This document shows positions 45,885 to 60,340 of a DNA stretch of 64,000 nucleotides, piece after piece. The stretch covers positions 1,922,001 to 1,986,000 of the forward strand of contig NC_058146.1 of NCBI RefSeq assembly GCF_011075055.1, read 5' to 3'. The notes under the pieces were generated by a model. That model did no database searches. It worked only from the letters and a program-made list of their open reading frames with translations, and had not been told where the DNA came from. Every line of letters begins with the position of its first letter. Positions within the stretch are counted from its first letter, which is position 1. Origin of the DNA: Mangifera indica. Its lineage: Eukaryota; Streptophyta; Magnoliopsida; Sapindales; Anacardiaceae. Position numbers and translations under genes: made by a program.

Positions 45885-48800
45885 TCATGGCTCCAGATCA
45901 TCTCCATCGTCTGAAGATCCATCACTGTTGGTGATGAATGTCAATATAAGCTCTAAAAGTTCATGACCTGCAGCTGAGTTTTCGTCAATGCACTCCACAT
46001 CTAGATCAGTCCTTTGCCTTTGCAGTGAAAATAATTGTGGCCCCGGTGAAAATATACGGTGCATCCAGCCCCTCGCCTTTGGTTTGAACTGGACACAAAG
46101 TGCAAAATCACAAATTATCATTATTAGCATTATCATAACCTCCTGCAAAATTATCAGAATCTTTTTAGCCATCAACTTTAGCGCTTCCATCATCATCGTC
46201 ACACCATTCATCGCCATCATCTACATCATTGACATCTTCCACGCTGTAATCATCATCATAATCATCATTTTCATTCTCAATATCATCATCATCGTAATCA
46301 TTGTCATCATCATCATCATCATCATTTTCATCAGCATCTCCATCATCGTCATCATTGTCGTCGTCGTTGTCGTCATCATCAATATCATAAAAATAATAAT
46401 CGTCATCATCGTCGTCATCACCAAGTGCAATCCAATGAATACGATCAGGTAAAACCTTTTTCAAACAAGCAACAGCAGAGAAATTAACTCCTCTGCTGCA
46501 GATATCATATGCAGTACTAAAGTCCATTCCACAAATACTTATCAAAAACACCATATTACCAGCTTAAATGAACCATTCATGTCCTATATAGTCTATTAGT
46601 TTTCCACCTATTCACCAATTCCAAGGACTGTAGATTTTTTTTTTTTTTAAATAATAGAGATACAAGTTGAACAAATAGGGTCAAGTGTTTATATATATCA
46701 AAGATCTTAAGAACTAAAAGATAAGTCTTCAGTTCGAGTTCTAAAGAGCCAGGGTGAATTTTTTTAATCCTACACCACATGTCAACTTTAACAAGTTAAA
46801 CAACAAAATGTCCATTTTGTACGAAGTTATATCCTTTGCTAGCTTCAAAACTACTAATCCCTATTTGTTTTGGTAATTACACTTATAGCCCAAAGAGGAA
46901 AGAATGAAAGAAGATATGCTTTAAATTCTCCAACCTTAAGGATTCAATGTCAGGAATAGGAGCCCTTGAAGCAATAGAGATTTGGTGTCTTGAAATAAAT
47001 TTAACCAATTTAGTTAACCCTCAAACAAGTATAATGAAAATGTTATCAAAATTGTGGCCCGCAATAATTACATTTATAGACAAAGCATACCTGTTCAATC
47101 TTTGCAGGTAAAGTAGCTCTCTCGATAGCCTCAGGGGTCCATATCTTGACATCACTTTCAAGTCCACTGCTAGCAAGCACTGTGGTGTAAGGATGTGGCT
47201 CAATACAGTTTACCACATGCTTATCTGCTTGCATGACACGGATGAGCTCTCCACCCTTTTTCTTCCAAATGAATATCCGACCACAGTCAGACCCACTGAC
47301 CACATATTCACATTTTGGCCCAAAGAAGTTCACACCTTTCACTGTCACACAATTTCTGTGGCCCTTGTAAACTTGGGGAGTAACTATATCACCAACATCC
47401 ATTGTTGGAGATGAGGAATAAGCAGATGCCATTTCACTAGCATCACTCCCAGTAGACAATGGAGAGGAGCGTACCAGGTTAGCCCCCAATCCCATATCCT
47501 GAGTAAATAGATAGATGAATTCATCATTATATGAAACCAAAAGCTCACTCTGATCTGAGAAGGCCAAGCCAGTTATTCCAACTTCGTCATTACCAATCAA
47601 ATTAGGAGGGCAAAAGTAATTAGAAGGCTGACCAAAATCTGTAGAACCATCCCATTTATACTTGCGAATATCATAAATTCGAGTATACTCATCATATCCA
47701 GCTACTGCAAAGAGATTTGGATTTCTTGGGTCGATTGCAATTGCATTTAGATTTGCTACTGGCATGTAACTTCTTCCACCACCAATTGAGCAGCAACTGA
47801 AAAGTTCAGTAGCAACCCCAGTTCTCAAATCAATCTGAAACATCATTGACAAGTATTTTATCAGCACAAAATTATGCAACACTAAAATCCACAGAAGAAA
47901 TCCAACAATTAAAGATAAGCATTTGCCACTCAAAGCTGAAAAACAGGGGATTGTCTGAGTACATCTTTTCACTTCAAGATGATCATGTTAGAAATCAAGT
48001 AGCTAGTTAATAGCAAAAAAGAAAATCAATTTTTTTGGCACAGATTCTGATTTAATAGTAAAGCCTTTAAATGCATCAAGTCAATGGCACCCTCATAAGA
48101 AATTAAAAATTCTTTCACCACCACCGTAGGTTTACTATAGTCTATGCCTCCAACAGAACTTGGATGTTTTAGTGGAAGAAACTATACAATTAACATACAA
48201 TTTGCAAGAGGAATCACAACTCACATGTTGCACCGATCCATCTTCACCACAAGTATAAAAAATGTAAGGGCTTCCAGGTTCAATAGCCAATTTATGTGCC
48301 CGTCCTTGGTGTTTGGCAAGCAAAGTAGTCTCTACTCCACCGCCTTCCAGAATTTGAGCATGACGAACCTAAGAGCACCCAAAAGTTACTCACATTATAA
48401 ATGCACAACTCTATATGAAAACTCTTAATGACAAAACAAATGAAGATAAGTATTCGTTTTTCAACAGGACAAATAACAAAAAAAGTTGATAAGATAAGAC
48501 AAATAAACATAATCAAGAAAATCGAAAATCTTTAAGATCAAGATGAACTCGTCAATTAATTTTAAAACACATCTCCTCAAAGTATGTTGATCTTATAGGA
48601 TGTCAAGAGGAACTCTAGTCAGCATAATCAATGGTCTGAAGGAGCATATAAAAACTTTTGGGATCCTACTAAAGCTACAGTACATTCTTTAAAAAAAATA
48701 ATAACCTGCCCATCAGCAGCACAGGTAACAATGCTGCGATCATCTGCAAATGGCATGATTTTCGCCTGGAAAACATTGTCATCATGACCAGAATGGAATG

Positions 48801-49406
48801 AAAGTTTGACACGCCCAGTTACCCAATCCCAGAGTATAACTCGCCTGTCATCAGAGCCTGACACCAGAATATCACCATCCGCATTGAAGCTTAATGTGTT
48901 CACACAACCTCGATGTTTATCAAGCTTCTTGCAAATATCAAGTCGAAGGACAAGATCCTAAAACACAAAAAAACAACAGCAATACACAATAGTATTACCA
49001 ATAAGCCCTTATATTATTCACATTGAAAACATAAATTTCAAAACTATTTGCATCATAACTTCCTCACTAACCCACTCAAAGTATTATTATCCAAATAAGA
49101 TCATACGCAGATTTACCACCGTTTGTTTCCCAGGAAAATAACAAAGAAACAATCAATTGGATCTAATAATCGTATTTTCAAAACAATACAACACAAAACC
49201 TCAACGTATATATAAGCACATATACTCATTAAAAGACCAAAAAAAACAGGAATAAGAATGTCCAGGGACAAGTATAAGAAGACCTCGGAGGCACGGCGGC
49301 GGTACTCAAAGTTCCGGGTGGAGAGAAGGCCGAGTTCGCGTTGGAAAACATCGACCACTGTGGCTGTAGAGTCTAGGATGGCTCTGGGTCTGGTGCTCTT
49401 GCTCAT
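45885..49406 (-). CDS. WD40-repeat protein, DCAF8 (WDR42)-like CUL4 substrate receptor
   Basis: Exons 49406-49284, 48957-48706, 48368-48225, 47834-47091, about 46455-46177 and 46088-45885 read as one protein of roughly 580 aa. It starts MSKSTRPRAILDSTATVVD. The WD40 propeller follows: HRGCVNTLSFNADGDILVSG, SDDRRVILWDW, HDDNVFQAKIMP, AHKLAIEPGSPYIFYTCG, then YDIRKYKWDG, GHRNCVTVKGVNFFGP, SGSDCGRIFIWKKKGG and LESDVKIWTP. These are typical of DCAF8 proteins, which present substrates to CUL4-DDB1 E3 ligases. After the propeller comes an Asp-rich tract encoded by a GAT microsatellite, then a conserved end (KPKARGWMHRIFSP ... TNSDGSSDDGDDLEP). The 5th exon's donor is uncertain: both 46177 (before GTTGAT) and a GTAGAT site about 66 nt upstream of it (near 46225) keep the frame. 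The Arabidopsis relative I recall is At4g35140. Confidence 0.9.
46190..46425. repeat. Coding (GAT)n microsatellite, poly-Asp tract
   Basis: On the minus strand the sequence is mostly GAT/GAC triplets with interspersed AAT, GAA and TAT, giving about 50 Asp in under 80 residues. It lies inside the WD40 gene and keeps that gene's frame. It also produces spurious poly-Ile and poly-Met frames on other readings. Confidence 0.88.
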
Positions 49407-50345
49407 TCTCAACAAACCCCAAAAGTAAATAAATAAATAAACGGTTCTGATAAGTAGTGAGTCTATTTAAGAAGGTGACTGCACTGGGGACGGTTGGCAG
49501 TGAGTCGGTGAGCGGGTCAATGGGATTGTGAAATTCATTAATTTAAGTCGAGGCGCAGGTCAGATTAAAGGAGACAAAATCTTTTTGATTAAGGCGTTTA
49601 TTTTGTGACAGGAGTGTGACACGTAGCAGGATTATTAATTTTCTACTAAATTAATAAAATAAATAACATTATCTGGAATAAAGGTTTTGACATTTTTTTT
49701 ATTAGATAAATATGAGAAATTATAGACTGTAAGTTCCAGAAAATCCCCACGAATTTAAGAAATTCAATGACTTGGGAAATTAGGCCCCAGCCCCATTCCT
49801 AAAATTTTCCGTTAAAATTAACCGGAAGTCAACTAAACTTACCTAGAGAAGGGTATTTTTGGCCAACCATCTACAAAATTTCTCTCACGAATTTATCAAC
49901 TTACATACCTTACTAGTTTATCTCTAAATAACGAAAACATAGGATTATGTGAATTCAACAACTTACATACTTTACTAGTTTGTTCCTTAAAAACGAAAAC
50001 ATATGATTGTGTCATCTACACATTATTACAAAGTTTCTATTTAAGATAGTGATTTTTAAAAATTAAGGAACTGTATCCACTATAAATAACTTCAAGCCCT
50101 CATGTGAAATGCTGAAGTTACATAAAGCTCAAGCTCTTCCTCATCATGTCAGTCTCCCTCACTACAACTTTACTTCATCAAGCGCAAATGATGGGTTAAT
50201 TAATGAAGACACAAACTCAAACCCCAAAAAAAGGACGAAAACCTTTCGTCATCTGGAGGAAAAAATACTGTACAGTGGTGATGAAAAAGAAGCTGACAAA
50301 ATAAAGATCTGCACACTTAAACTTCTATGTATCTCCGGGTAAATT
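49407..50345. other. Spacer between the WD40 gene promoter and the kinase 3' end
   Basis: This stretch holds the WD40 gene's promoter side. A roughly 62-bp imperfect tandem duplication occurs at about 49889-50011 (both units contain caacttacata, tactagttt and aacgaaaacata). No coding frame with family resemblance was seen; the plus-strand frame at 50109-50342 is unsupported. Confidence 0.5.
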
Positions 50346-53300
50346 TCAGTGGTGGCCTCTACGGAGGACGGACAGGAATCCCCCAGATGACTTCTCTTTA
50401 CGACGCTCATGCTCGCCGTCTTCTGCAACCTATTTCAATAACTTAATTATGAGAATCACAAGAATAAATAGGGTTGATGAGAAGGAACATAAAGCGAGCA
50501 CATGCTTCTTTAAGGAAAGCATAGGTGATTTAGTATACAAGTTGACAAGAAGGTGAGGATACCTCCTTAGCAATTTGCTGCAGATCCTCAATAATTTCGG
50601 AAAAATCAGGTCTTGCAGCTGGATCTTGCTGCCAGCATTTTGCAAGCAGCTCTGCCAGCTTTGGATGCACATTCTTTGGGATTGTAGGCCGTAGACCCTG
50701 TTAAAACAAGTTAATGATAATACAACGTGAATTATTCACAAGTTTCAAATTCAGTTTTGAAAACAAAAACAGCAAATAAAACACTAAATGCCACCTAAAC
50801 TTCTAGAACAAACACTGTAGTCTGAATATACCTTTTGGACCACTCCAACAGCTGCCTGTAACGGTGTCAAGTATTCGTATGGAAGCTGCCAGACAAAATA
50901 TGTAGTCATATAAATAAAGGCAGCTTAAAAAAACTGAAAATTAACCTATGTGGAATTAAAAAAAAATCAAGCAAACAATACCTTTCCAGTGAGCAATTCC
51001 CACAGCACGATTCCAAAACTAAAAACATCAGCCTTGTGATCATATGGCTTGTGTTCAATAACCTTCAAGGCAAATGGACAGTTGTGTAAGTATAAGAGAT
51101 AAAAATGTGCCAATGTACAATAATTGCCCAGAAGAAACTGATAACAGTATCAGTGCATCCAAAAATCTATAATTGTTTTCTTAAAAAGAAACAGTCCAGA
51201 CAATAAACCTCTTTTGCTAAGCAAACTGATCAACTGAGTAATGGCAGAAAATTGGAAAGGTTGATAAAACTAGTGTCAACATACATCAAATTAAAGTAGA
51301 GAGATGTAAAGAAGAATATATAGGTATGCATTGAACAAATCAAATAGACTTAATAACATTGACGGCTTACCTCAGGAGCCATCCATCGATACGTCCCAGT
51401 TTCAGCAGTCATAACTCCAGATTGAGCTTTCACTCTAGCAACACCAAAATCAGCTACCTTAACCACCTATAACACAAATCATATGAAAATCTTTCTTAGC
51501 TTGCCTCATTGAAAAAGGTAGCAAAGAAAGAACATGGAAAAATGACAGTAACGAAAAATAAATACCATAGTACATGGAACATGTGGAAGGAATTTAGAAA
51601 AATAAACAGCACAAACTATAAGAATATAGACTTCCAACAACAGTCAAAATACGCTTGCAATATCAAGTAATTACATTATACACAACCCACTGTATGAATT
51701 TACTTTATAGACCTCCAAAAAGTTTTAACCGTGAATGTTGCCATTACCATGTCACAACTCTTTCAAGATCGACTGGATTGATAAAGAAACATAAGGAATT
51801 GATAAAATAATACATTTTTTTAATACAAAGTGAGTAATGACACAGTGAAACGCAAAAAGCTAAGCTTCTTACTTCATTTTCATCCATCAAAAGGTTGGCA
51901 GCCTTCAAATCCCTGTGTATTATATTGTTTTGGTGCAGGTAGTTCATTCCTTTGGAAACATCTATAGCTACTTTTATTAAGGATGGAAGCTTGAAAGTGC
52001 CCTTCTGCTTGTGCAAGTAATCATACACACTCCCACCAGACATAAATTCTATTTCAAAAGAGAATTTAAAATAGAGTGAGAAAGAGAGATGAAAACCAAA
52101 AAGTAGGAAAACATAAACTGAAATGGAAAGGAAAAAAATTGAAAACCCTTTGGGCTTCACCTGTCACAATGCACAAGCTAGGGGGCTTGGTACATGCACC
52201 AATGAATTGTACAACATTCTTATGCCGCACCTTCCTGCAAGTTTCAGAAAAAATAAAAAATAATAAAGAAACAGAAAATTCCTACAAGAATCATTGCATA
52301 TTACCTGGAAAAAGAAGATGGGAGTTTCTCCTAAAATTAAAAGCACTCTTGTCAATGGCATACTTATAGAAAAACTCAATAGGTGCTTAGAAAATACAAA
52401 GATCATTGATGGAAGAGTATTTCCTTTTCCTTTCTATGTTACGCATTAAAATGCAAGGAGATGAGAATTACTGTCAGACACACAAAAAGATGTAATAGCA
52501 AATGTCAGCATATTTATTATTATTATTATTTTTTGGTTATTTAGACAGGAGCACTGCAGTGTAAAGCCGTTATTGTTGTATTGACTATGCCTCTCAAGTT
52601 GAGAGTGAAATCTCAAGGCACAGAAAAAACTGGACAACAGGGAATAGATCAAGCTACTTGAACAAATACACACGTAAGACCACCTATGTCTAAACCTCAG
52701 CACCTCCTTTAATGGAATTTCAACTTTATTCAGTGAGCTGGCAGGCCACAAGTAGAAACAAAAGGTGAATTCACCAGAAATACTGCATAACAAAGACATG
52801 TTTATACTTTCATATTCCACATCTGTGCAACAAGGCAACAATCTAACAAATTATGTAAAGCCAGATTCCTCAGCTAGGCACATTTTGATACTATTGTAAA
52901 TCCAATGATAACATTCAAAGAAGAAACCACTTTATAAACCACAACATATGAAAACTAATTCAGGCAATCAGTGTGGAGAGCTTGATTACTTAAATTGATC
53001 TTGAAGTCTAAGTGATGCTTAACCAGATAGATACTCAATGCATCAATGTATATAACAAACCTCATGATAAAGACTTCCTGAGCAAACTCTTTCAGCAAAT
53101 CTGAATTTACACGCTCAGGTTTAAGGACTTTAATGGCCACTTCTTGACTATAGTATGTACCTTTGTACCTAAATCAATTAATTTGGATTAGTTAAGTGAG
53201 TACACAAACATGACTAGTACACATGAATTGTGAAAGAAGCAACAAACTTACAAATTGCCATATGACCCAGATGCAACTTTGTTCCCAAACTTCAGATGTT

Positions 53301-56300
53301 TAGGATTGATTTCCCAGACATCAGTCCCATCACTAGGTATTTCCACATGTTCAGGATCACATTTCATTGGTGTTTCCTCATAACAACCCTGCTTCTACAC
53401 AGCCACCAGTACAAAGTAATGCACTGATCATAATATCATTGATAAGAAATGGGATAGAAAAAAATTAAATGTAAGATTAACCATTGGTCTCTATTAACAT
53501 GGTGATAAGATCATAACAAAAACTAGAAAGTATTTGTTGCTGGGATCCTACTTTTATGAAGAATGGACCAGAAACTTCAAAATTCATCTAAATGTTTCAC
53601 TGCATTTTCAAGACTTTCCTAATCTAACTCTAAATTTCACCTGCATGGAATATCATCACAAAATTCAATAATTTCTATCAGTAAGAACATAATTGAATAT
53701 GAGAGTTGTCCAAAATGAATAAACAGATTAGATTGCAAAATTTGACCAATGACTGAAAGTTGAATCCTTGACTCAAGAAAGCCTTGTTTTCATCTAGTTG
53801 AGATTCCTTACATCATGTCCTTCAGGCCGCTGGAGCCTGTTAAAGGATCACAAAAGTTAACCAATGTCCTTTTTCACTGCATTACTGTCCAAACAGATAA
53901 CTCCTCATATTACTTCTTAAATGTCATAAATTGCAACTTTTCTATGTTATATAAGCTGGCCATCCACCAACCACAGCCTCCTTAACCAAACAATACATTC
54001 TGGTAAATGGTAATGCAAAGAAACTAATATGGCACTATAATATTGGAAATAATGCCATATTGGTAATCATTTTGCTATTGCACACATTCAGGCCATTGGA
54101 TCTCTGCAATCCTATTTCACAGGCTGATAATCCTATAAATAAAAAATCAGTGGGCCACTAAGCAACCAAACATTCAATAATTTTGGAATACAAAATTCAA
54201 CTAAGAAGACACAACAGCAGAGACCTATTTCACGCCAGCTCAATGATAGAGAAAAACATGCAAAAAAGCAATATGCAACCCCAGCAAGAAAAAAAACCAG
54301 TAACTGGCAACACTCACACAACATTCCCTCGAAAACATCAGCAAGAATAAGAAACCCGAATCCAGAACATAGGAATTTAATAGATAATTTGTTAACTGAC
54401 AACATGGGGTCTAATAAACATTTACAACAGATTTCGCATAGCAATGAATTAAGAGAAATGATTTACCTCCATCTTAAAAACTTCCTTCTCCAATGCAACT
54501 CTAAGCTGCTCTGTCTCCTACCAATTTCCAACAAGAAGTCTGTCAAGCAGGTTTTGATGATAAAAAGTCTTATTTCTAGGATCATAAAAGCTTTGGAGTT
54601 TAGAGAAGTCCTAAACTATGTATGACCTCTCCAAATGACTTCAATTAAGATAAAATTAATAAATTCAGGTGGGAAAACAACCATAATTATGACCAATTAG
54701 AAAACTTTCCGTAAAAAGAGAATTAAGGTATGGTTGAATTGAAATGAAATAAGAATCTTCTAATATAGTTAAGTAGCTCTTTTTCATTTAAAATAGCCAT
54801 ATATACTATAAACTATGACGAAATGCAGAGATACCTCATATGGCCAACCATCAACCACAAAGACATCTAAGGAGAAACCATCAACAGTGGAAAAGGCATG
54901 TGCTTCTTGAATGTTTAGCCCAATCTCAGCGAGTAAGGAAGTCAACTGTATTTCACACAATATAGTAGCAATGCATAGTGAGAATTATCACATTGTCAGA
55001 ATAACCATTATTAGACAAGATGTTTTACAAGCAATTTTATAGATAAGCTGGAAGCCTTCAACGTTGAGTAATTCATATATCTGAGACATCATAACTTCTA
55101 GTTTAACAAACTTAATGGTCCAACAATGCCTTGCTGCCTGACATCTATCAGTTGACTACACCAATATAGATGCACTCATGCAAGCATGCACACAAAAAGA
55201 ATGTATTTGAAATGTAGACCGATTCTTAACACTAACTTGAGCACTATCTGTCATAGGTCCAGGTGCAGTAAAGTTCATAGGGGGTATCTCATACGTCTTT
55301 CCAGTCATCATTTAAGCACCAAATGATACTCCAGCTACCAATTGAAGCGGCCATAAGAATTATTCAAGCTCAAATGATATAACAATAACATGGTAAACTT
55401 ATTAAAAACTTAAAAAAAATGTCTGTACCTGACTTAGAAGTTTTGGCTTATCATCTGATGAAAAAGTAATTTCATGCATTGGCCTACATCAATGAGAAGT
55501 GCACAGAATGAGCATTTAAGCATCCAAACCCATATGATAAACTCATTGCTCCGCTTACATATGAGAAAAACCAGTTGATAAATATGAGTGACAGTACTTT
55601 AATTCAGACAAACAGTCAACCAATGCTAAGCATGCATTAACATACATAATATTACATATACAAACAAAGCTGAACAATAATACCATTTGACAAAAACGTG
55701 CAGTAAAAATTCAGGAATGAGCTGTAGTTACACGTAAGGAGTAAGGAGTAAGAACAAAAAGAATTCACTTTTTACTGCCTCAGAGTTCACTATGCTGTGA
55801 ATGAACTTAATCAATCACTTTCTGGCTTAAATTTGGATTTGTAAGCCACTCACTGTGATAATTCAGCAAGTCCAAGGTTAACATCTAAAACAATGGGTGA
55901 ACAAACTAATTGGTAACCATGCCCACAAGCCAATAAATAGGAGCAGGATGATTGATGTCAAGGGACACAAATGGCTGAAAGAATACTAATGACTGAAGAA
56001 CGAGGTTAAATAGGCAGACTAAAACATATTTCAACCATAAATTTTCCAAAGGATATACCCAGATGTATTTACCGAGAAAATTGTGCATTGTTGTGTACAG
56101 AATTATCCCCATCTATATCTTCAAATTTATTTGCTTCAATTGCCAGGCCTTCAAGATTAGGTGACGAACCAAAAGCAGGTGGTGGATGCATGCTGGAAGT
56201 TGATAAGCCAGCTAGCAGTGTCAGCATTATAAATGAAGAACAAAATAAACAACAACCCCATATCAACTACTGAGATTCTAAAGCCAAACCTCTGTCTAGA

Positions 56301-57387
56301 TGAAGCCTCGGTGGCTACTTCCCTCGGAGAGGCTGGAACAACAGAATCATCTGCCTTTCGATCACGCGTTGGAGGAACCTGCGCAAAAGAGCAATTGCCA
56401 AATTTCATTCCTAATTAAAAACACTAAAATACATCAGTATAACAGGAACACCTACATAAACTAAGGTTTACATTTTAGTATACGGGAAAATTTTTTAAAT
56501 ATTCAATTAAACTTCAATTCATACTCAGAACTTACATTAAATCTGCATTGGTCAGCAATGGACATAAACTACAGAAGCTAAAAAACAAACAATGTGCTTG
56601 AACTCATGCAAATCAAAACAGAAATTGAGTTTAAAGCAAAGAAAAATGACATGAATCTACCATGCAATCAAGTGAAGCGGACAGTCAAAACTTCTAAGAA
56701 AGAAATTTCGAAACTGGTAGTAAATAGTGGGCCTGGAAAAATCAAAACTTCATTAACGAGAAAGTCAGCACCACATGACATTGAATATTATAAGTCGTTC
56801 AGCATTCCTTAGGCCTCCAATTCAAGTGATGGAAGCATAGTTAGTTTGATTAAAACAAAAGACAGCAACAGACCTGCACAAGTCGGACCTCAATTGCTGG
56901 TCGGTTATCCGGATCATATGCCAAATGTAGTAATCTCTTGTGCATAAGAACATCTTCAGCTCTCTCCACATTGACATCCAATGCATATCTACAGAAAACA
57001 ATTTCAAACTCTTTTCTTCAAAATAATAATAATAATACAACAATTAACTTTTCTAAATACTTCTAAAAAGCAAAAACAACGAAAAAAATTCATTCTAGAC
57101 CGTATGTATACAACTACGTATACACGGTTGAAGTTGTACTGACTGTAAGGAAGAGATGCGAAAGGAAAAGGTTACCGAGCAGGGAGACGATTGAAATGAG
57201 TCCACAGTTCGTCTTCGAAGCCAGGCAGATTTGCTTCTTCGATGTTCAATTGTTTAAGGAGACGAAGTACCTCATTGTAAACCTCGAGTTTCTGCCTCTG
57301 CTGCCGGCTGTGAGCCAGCGGAGACGACGAGGATGACGTGTCACTTGCTCGGCTGCCACAGCTCTCGTTTGTTTCCTCCATCACCAT
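50346..57387 (-). CDS. ACT-domain serine/threonine/tyrosine kinase (STY8/STY17/STY46 type)
   Basis: Sixteen exons (57387-57176, 56988-56874, 56378-56290, 56192-56073, 55483-55429, 54945-54835, 54517-54467, 53394-53252, 53168-53061, 52234-52161, 52048-51873, 51466-51371, 51062-50982, 50885-50832, 50697-50563, 50429-50346) join without a stop to 567 aa, the usual length of this group (about 545-575). The N-terminus [16 protein letters not shown] and [20 protein letters not shown] are family-typical. An ACT domain follows ([40 protein letters not shown]), then a Raf-like kinase domain with glycine loop [11 protein letters not shown], lysine [32 protein letters not shown] and GTYRWMAPE. All catalytic residues are present. 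STY8/17/46 phosphorylate chloroplast transit peptides in the cytosol of Arabidopsis. The protein ends SVLRRGHH. Confidence 0.95.
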
Positions 57388-58884
57388 TGATTCGACGACG
57401 ACGACAACAACAACAACAGAGTTTCGTCGAACAAAAACGCAACGAGACCAATAGAGATTTTCGTTAGGTTAAAAATAAATTCAAGTAAAAATGAAAATCA
57501 AAAGCAGGCTGTTGATTCTTTTTTTGGTAGCTTTGGGTGACGGTGGGTACGTGAACTGAGTTAGTTCGTTTATAGAAAGCAGATTTGAAGAGACTTTTTA
57601 TCGAATAAATAAATAAATAATGAAAATTATTTACGTTGGATTTTGCCCGGTTCGTGAATCGTGAGTACTGTATTTTTATTTTTGCGGAATGTTTACGGCG
57701 TTGTTTTTTTTTTTAAAGGGTAACTGATGAGGGCATACGAAGGCAGATAGATGAGCGGAGCAGGTAATTAAAGGAAGAGTAAAGATTAATGATGACTAAG
57801 GAGTAATTAATGTTCTAATTAGATTGGATTATGCCTAAGAATCAGTGCTGGGTGGCATTGGCACAATGGCACTAATCATCTCTATAACTCCACGTACGTT
57901 CCAAAAACTAGGACCAAGCCACGTGGCATTTCTGGGCGCCCACTGCTTCGGATAAACTCCAAAGTTGAAATGACTATTTTAACCCTGATTGGTTGACTCG
58001 CTGTGCTGAATTTGGGTCCATCTTAATTACTAATATTATTAGAACGAAGGTAGTGGTAGTGATGGTATTAGTGCCTGAACTTAACCTGCTCTATTTTTGT
58101 GGTGGCCGCCGTAGCTGTTGAAACAATCATTAACCCCGAAAGTGGCATTATGGTAAATGCAACTTACAGATTTTTTATTTGAAATATTGAAAAAATTGGA
58201 AAATATGATAAACCACAAATCAGGTACATGAAACTGTTGATTTATAAGATATTTCCAGGAGAAAAAGTGACATAAAGAGTTGGATCATGAGCGTAGCGTG
58301 AAATTTAGAAGGAATGGAAAAGAGAAAAAAGTTCGGGGGAAAGTTGAAATTGACTGATGATAATGGAGTCCAAGGGCAATTGATGCTGGCCTGTGATGTG
58401 AGGTGGAGAATCAATAAGACGGAACAAAAAATGATATAATATGATGGTTGATCGAATTTTGAGTAGTAAAAAGAGAAAAGTGTTTAACAACAAATCTAAA
58501 AAAAAGACAGAAATCAAAATATCTAAGATTAAAATTGAATAGAAATAAAAGTTACAATAATAATTATGATTTTTACAAAATGTGAAACAACCATGAATAG
58601 CCCACAACAGTTAACAGTGAAGAAAATTCAAAATTCAAAATTTAGACGATTTGATATAATAATTTAATTAATTTTATTTGTACTTATATCAAATATTAAT
58701 TTCAAATCGTTTAAATTACGTCATGACACATTAATATAATATCCAATCAATTCTAATTATAAATGTATATAATTTGATTATAACAATTTAAGGTATTAAG
58801 CCTGTGTACAAATTGAGGGAAGATACCTTGGTCCTCACTGGCCAAACACCGAGAAATTTAGGGATTAAAAAAACTGTAAAGATT
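57388..58884. other. Kinase gene promoter and spacer
   Basis: The 5' leader of the kinase gene has gacgacgacgacaacaac repeats just upstream of the ATG, then AT-rich spacer. No further gene was recognised. Confidence 0.5.
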
Positions 58885-59166
58885 GGCTAAATAATAATAA
58901 TCACCCAAGGTTTGATGAAACAACAATGTCACCCTTTAAGTTTGAGAAGTTTGATTTTTTTTTTTATCTATCATCCAATTCCATTAATGAACTTCATTTA
59001 GTTTACGTGTAAATTACTGTTATCTCTTATTAATATAATGACAAATGCCCTTATTATTTAGTATAAATTTCAATTATTAATATGTCTTTAATTTATTATT
59101 TGTATGTCTTTCTTTGGGTGAGAATTGTCAAGTTGGTAAACCTTGGGTGGGAAATCGTACTCGGCC
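58885..59166. mobile_element. Short, decayed relative of the fold-back family
   Basis: The left side contains cacccaaggtttgatg and the right side aaccttgggtgggaaatcg followed by ggcc, in inverted orientation about 280 bp apart, matching the terminal motif of the other fold-back elements. Only a poor target duplication is visible (ctgtaaagat versus ctgaaagcag). The interior is AT-rich without an ORF. Confidence 0.5.
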
Positions 59167-60298
59167 CTGAAAGCAGTGTAATTAACTAAATTAATAGGAA
59201 AATTGACATGACGGGAACTCATAGAAGTTGACCGACAGTTGCAGGCAGAGGATTCGCACCCTTAAAAGGAATAAACCAAATTTGGTTTTGGTTTTAGTTT
59301 TAGTTTAAATTAGGTGAGCATCAGCTGTGACTGTGAGCTGAGTCGACCTGTTGAGGTGGGCTAATCTAAAATGACTGACAAGATTTACACGTGGAGAGAT
59401 ATGGATGGATGACGTGGCAAAATGGCCTCTCAGGGTAACCAAGAGCCATGTGAGGATAAGTTTGAGGTAAACATTGACAGCGAAGCCGCGAGTTGTGGCC
59501 GCTGGTATAGCCGGCAAGAATTAGTATTACGTAAGCTCACGTTTTTTATAATAATTTATATTTTAATTCTTATTATCTTTTCTAATTTAATTATTAAAAA
59601 ATAATTTGTTTAAAATTATAAAAATTAATTTGGGCCTCATTGGTTGAATTTGGTGAAAAGAAAAGGGGGAGGAAACAAGAGGGCATGTGGGTGACTCACG
59701 GTGGCGTTAAATGCTAACGTGTACTGTGTTAAAAAGAACCAGCGGTTCCCACTTAACCCTCGGCAAGCTCAATGACTAATGGGGCTTAGGATGAGGTGGC
59801 AGACAGTTGTCAGATAGAAACATAAGAGAATGAAATTAATTCTGGAAAGTCTTAGCTTACAAGAAAAAAATAATAAACCAAAGTTTGAATTTGGTTTTGA
59901 TTTACTTTGGACACATGCAAATTATGTGTACCTAGCCGTAAATTGGTATTGTTAATAAAAACATTTGTTATCAATTTCGTGAGACACACATACTGTTCAT
60001 TAAATTTAGTCATCTAGAAGGTTTTAGAATTCGATGAATGTATATATATGCTATTTCTTTTTATAAATTAAAAAATGATTAACTATTACACATACAATTT
60101 ATTAGAAGAAATATATATTTTATTTCCTTAACAATATTTTAGAATTAGACCAAATATTAATTTAGTAAAAGAGATGATTTAGTTTAACAGGTAATCAATC
60201 TGAATAATGGTTGAAAATTAATATTTAAAATTTTTTTATATAATTTATTATTAAATATATAATTTGATTTATTTAATATTAAAATAAACTTAATTTAA

Positions 60299-60340
<42 letters not shown>

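Noticed and set aside
45988..46554. Long plus-strand frame of poly-Ile/Val and minus-strand poly-Met frame
   Set aside because: They are other-frame readings of the GAT microsatellite that encodes the Asp tract of the WD40 gene.
59422..59604. Plus-strand frame MASQGNQEPCEDKFEV
   Set aside because: Short, no homologue recognised, and it runs into low-complexity AT sequence.
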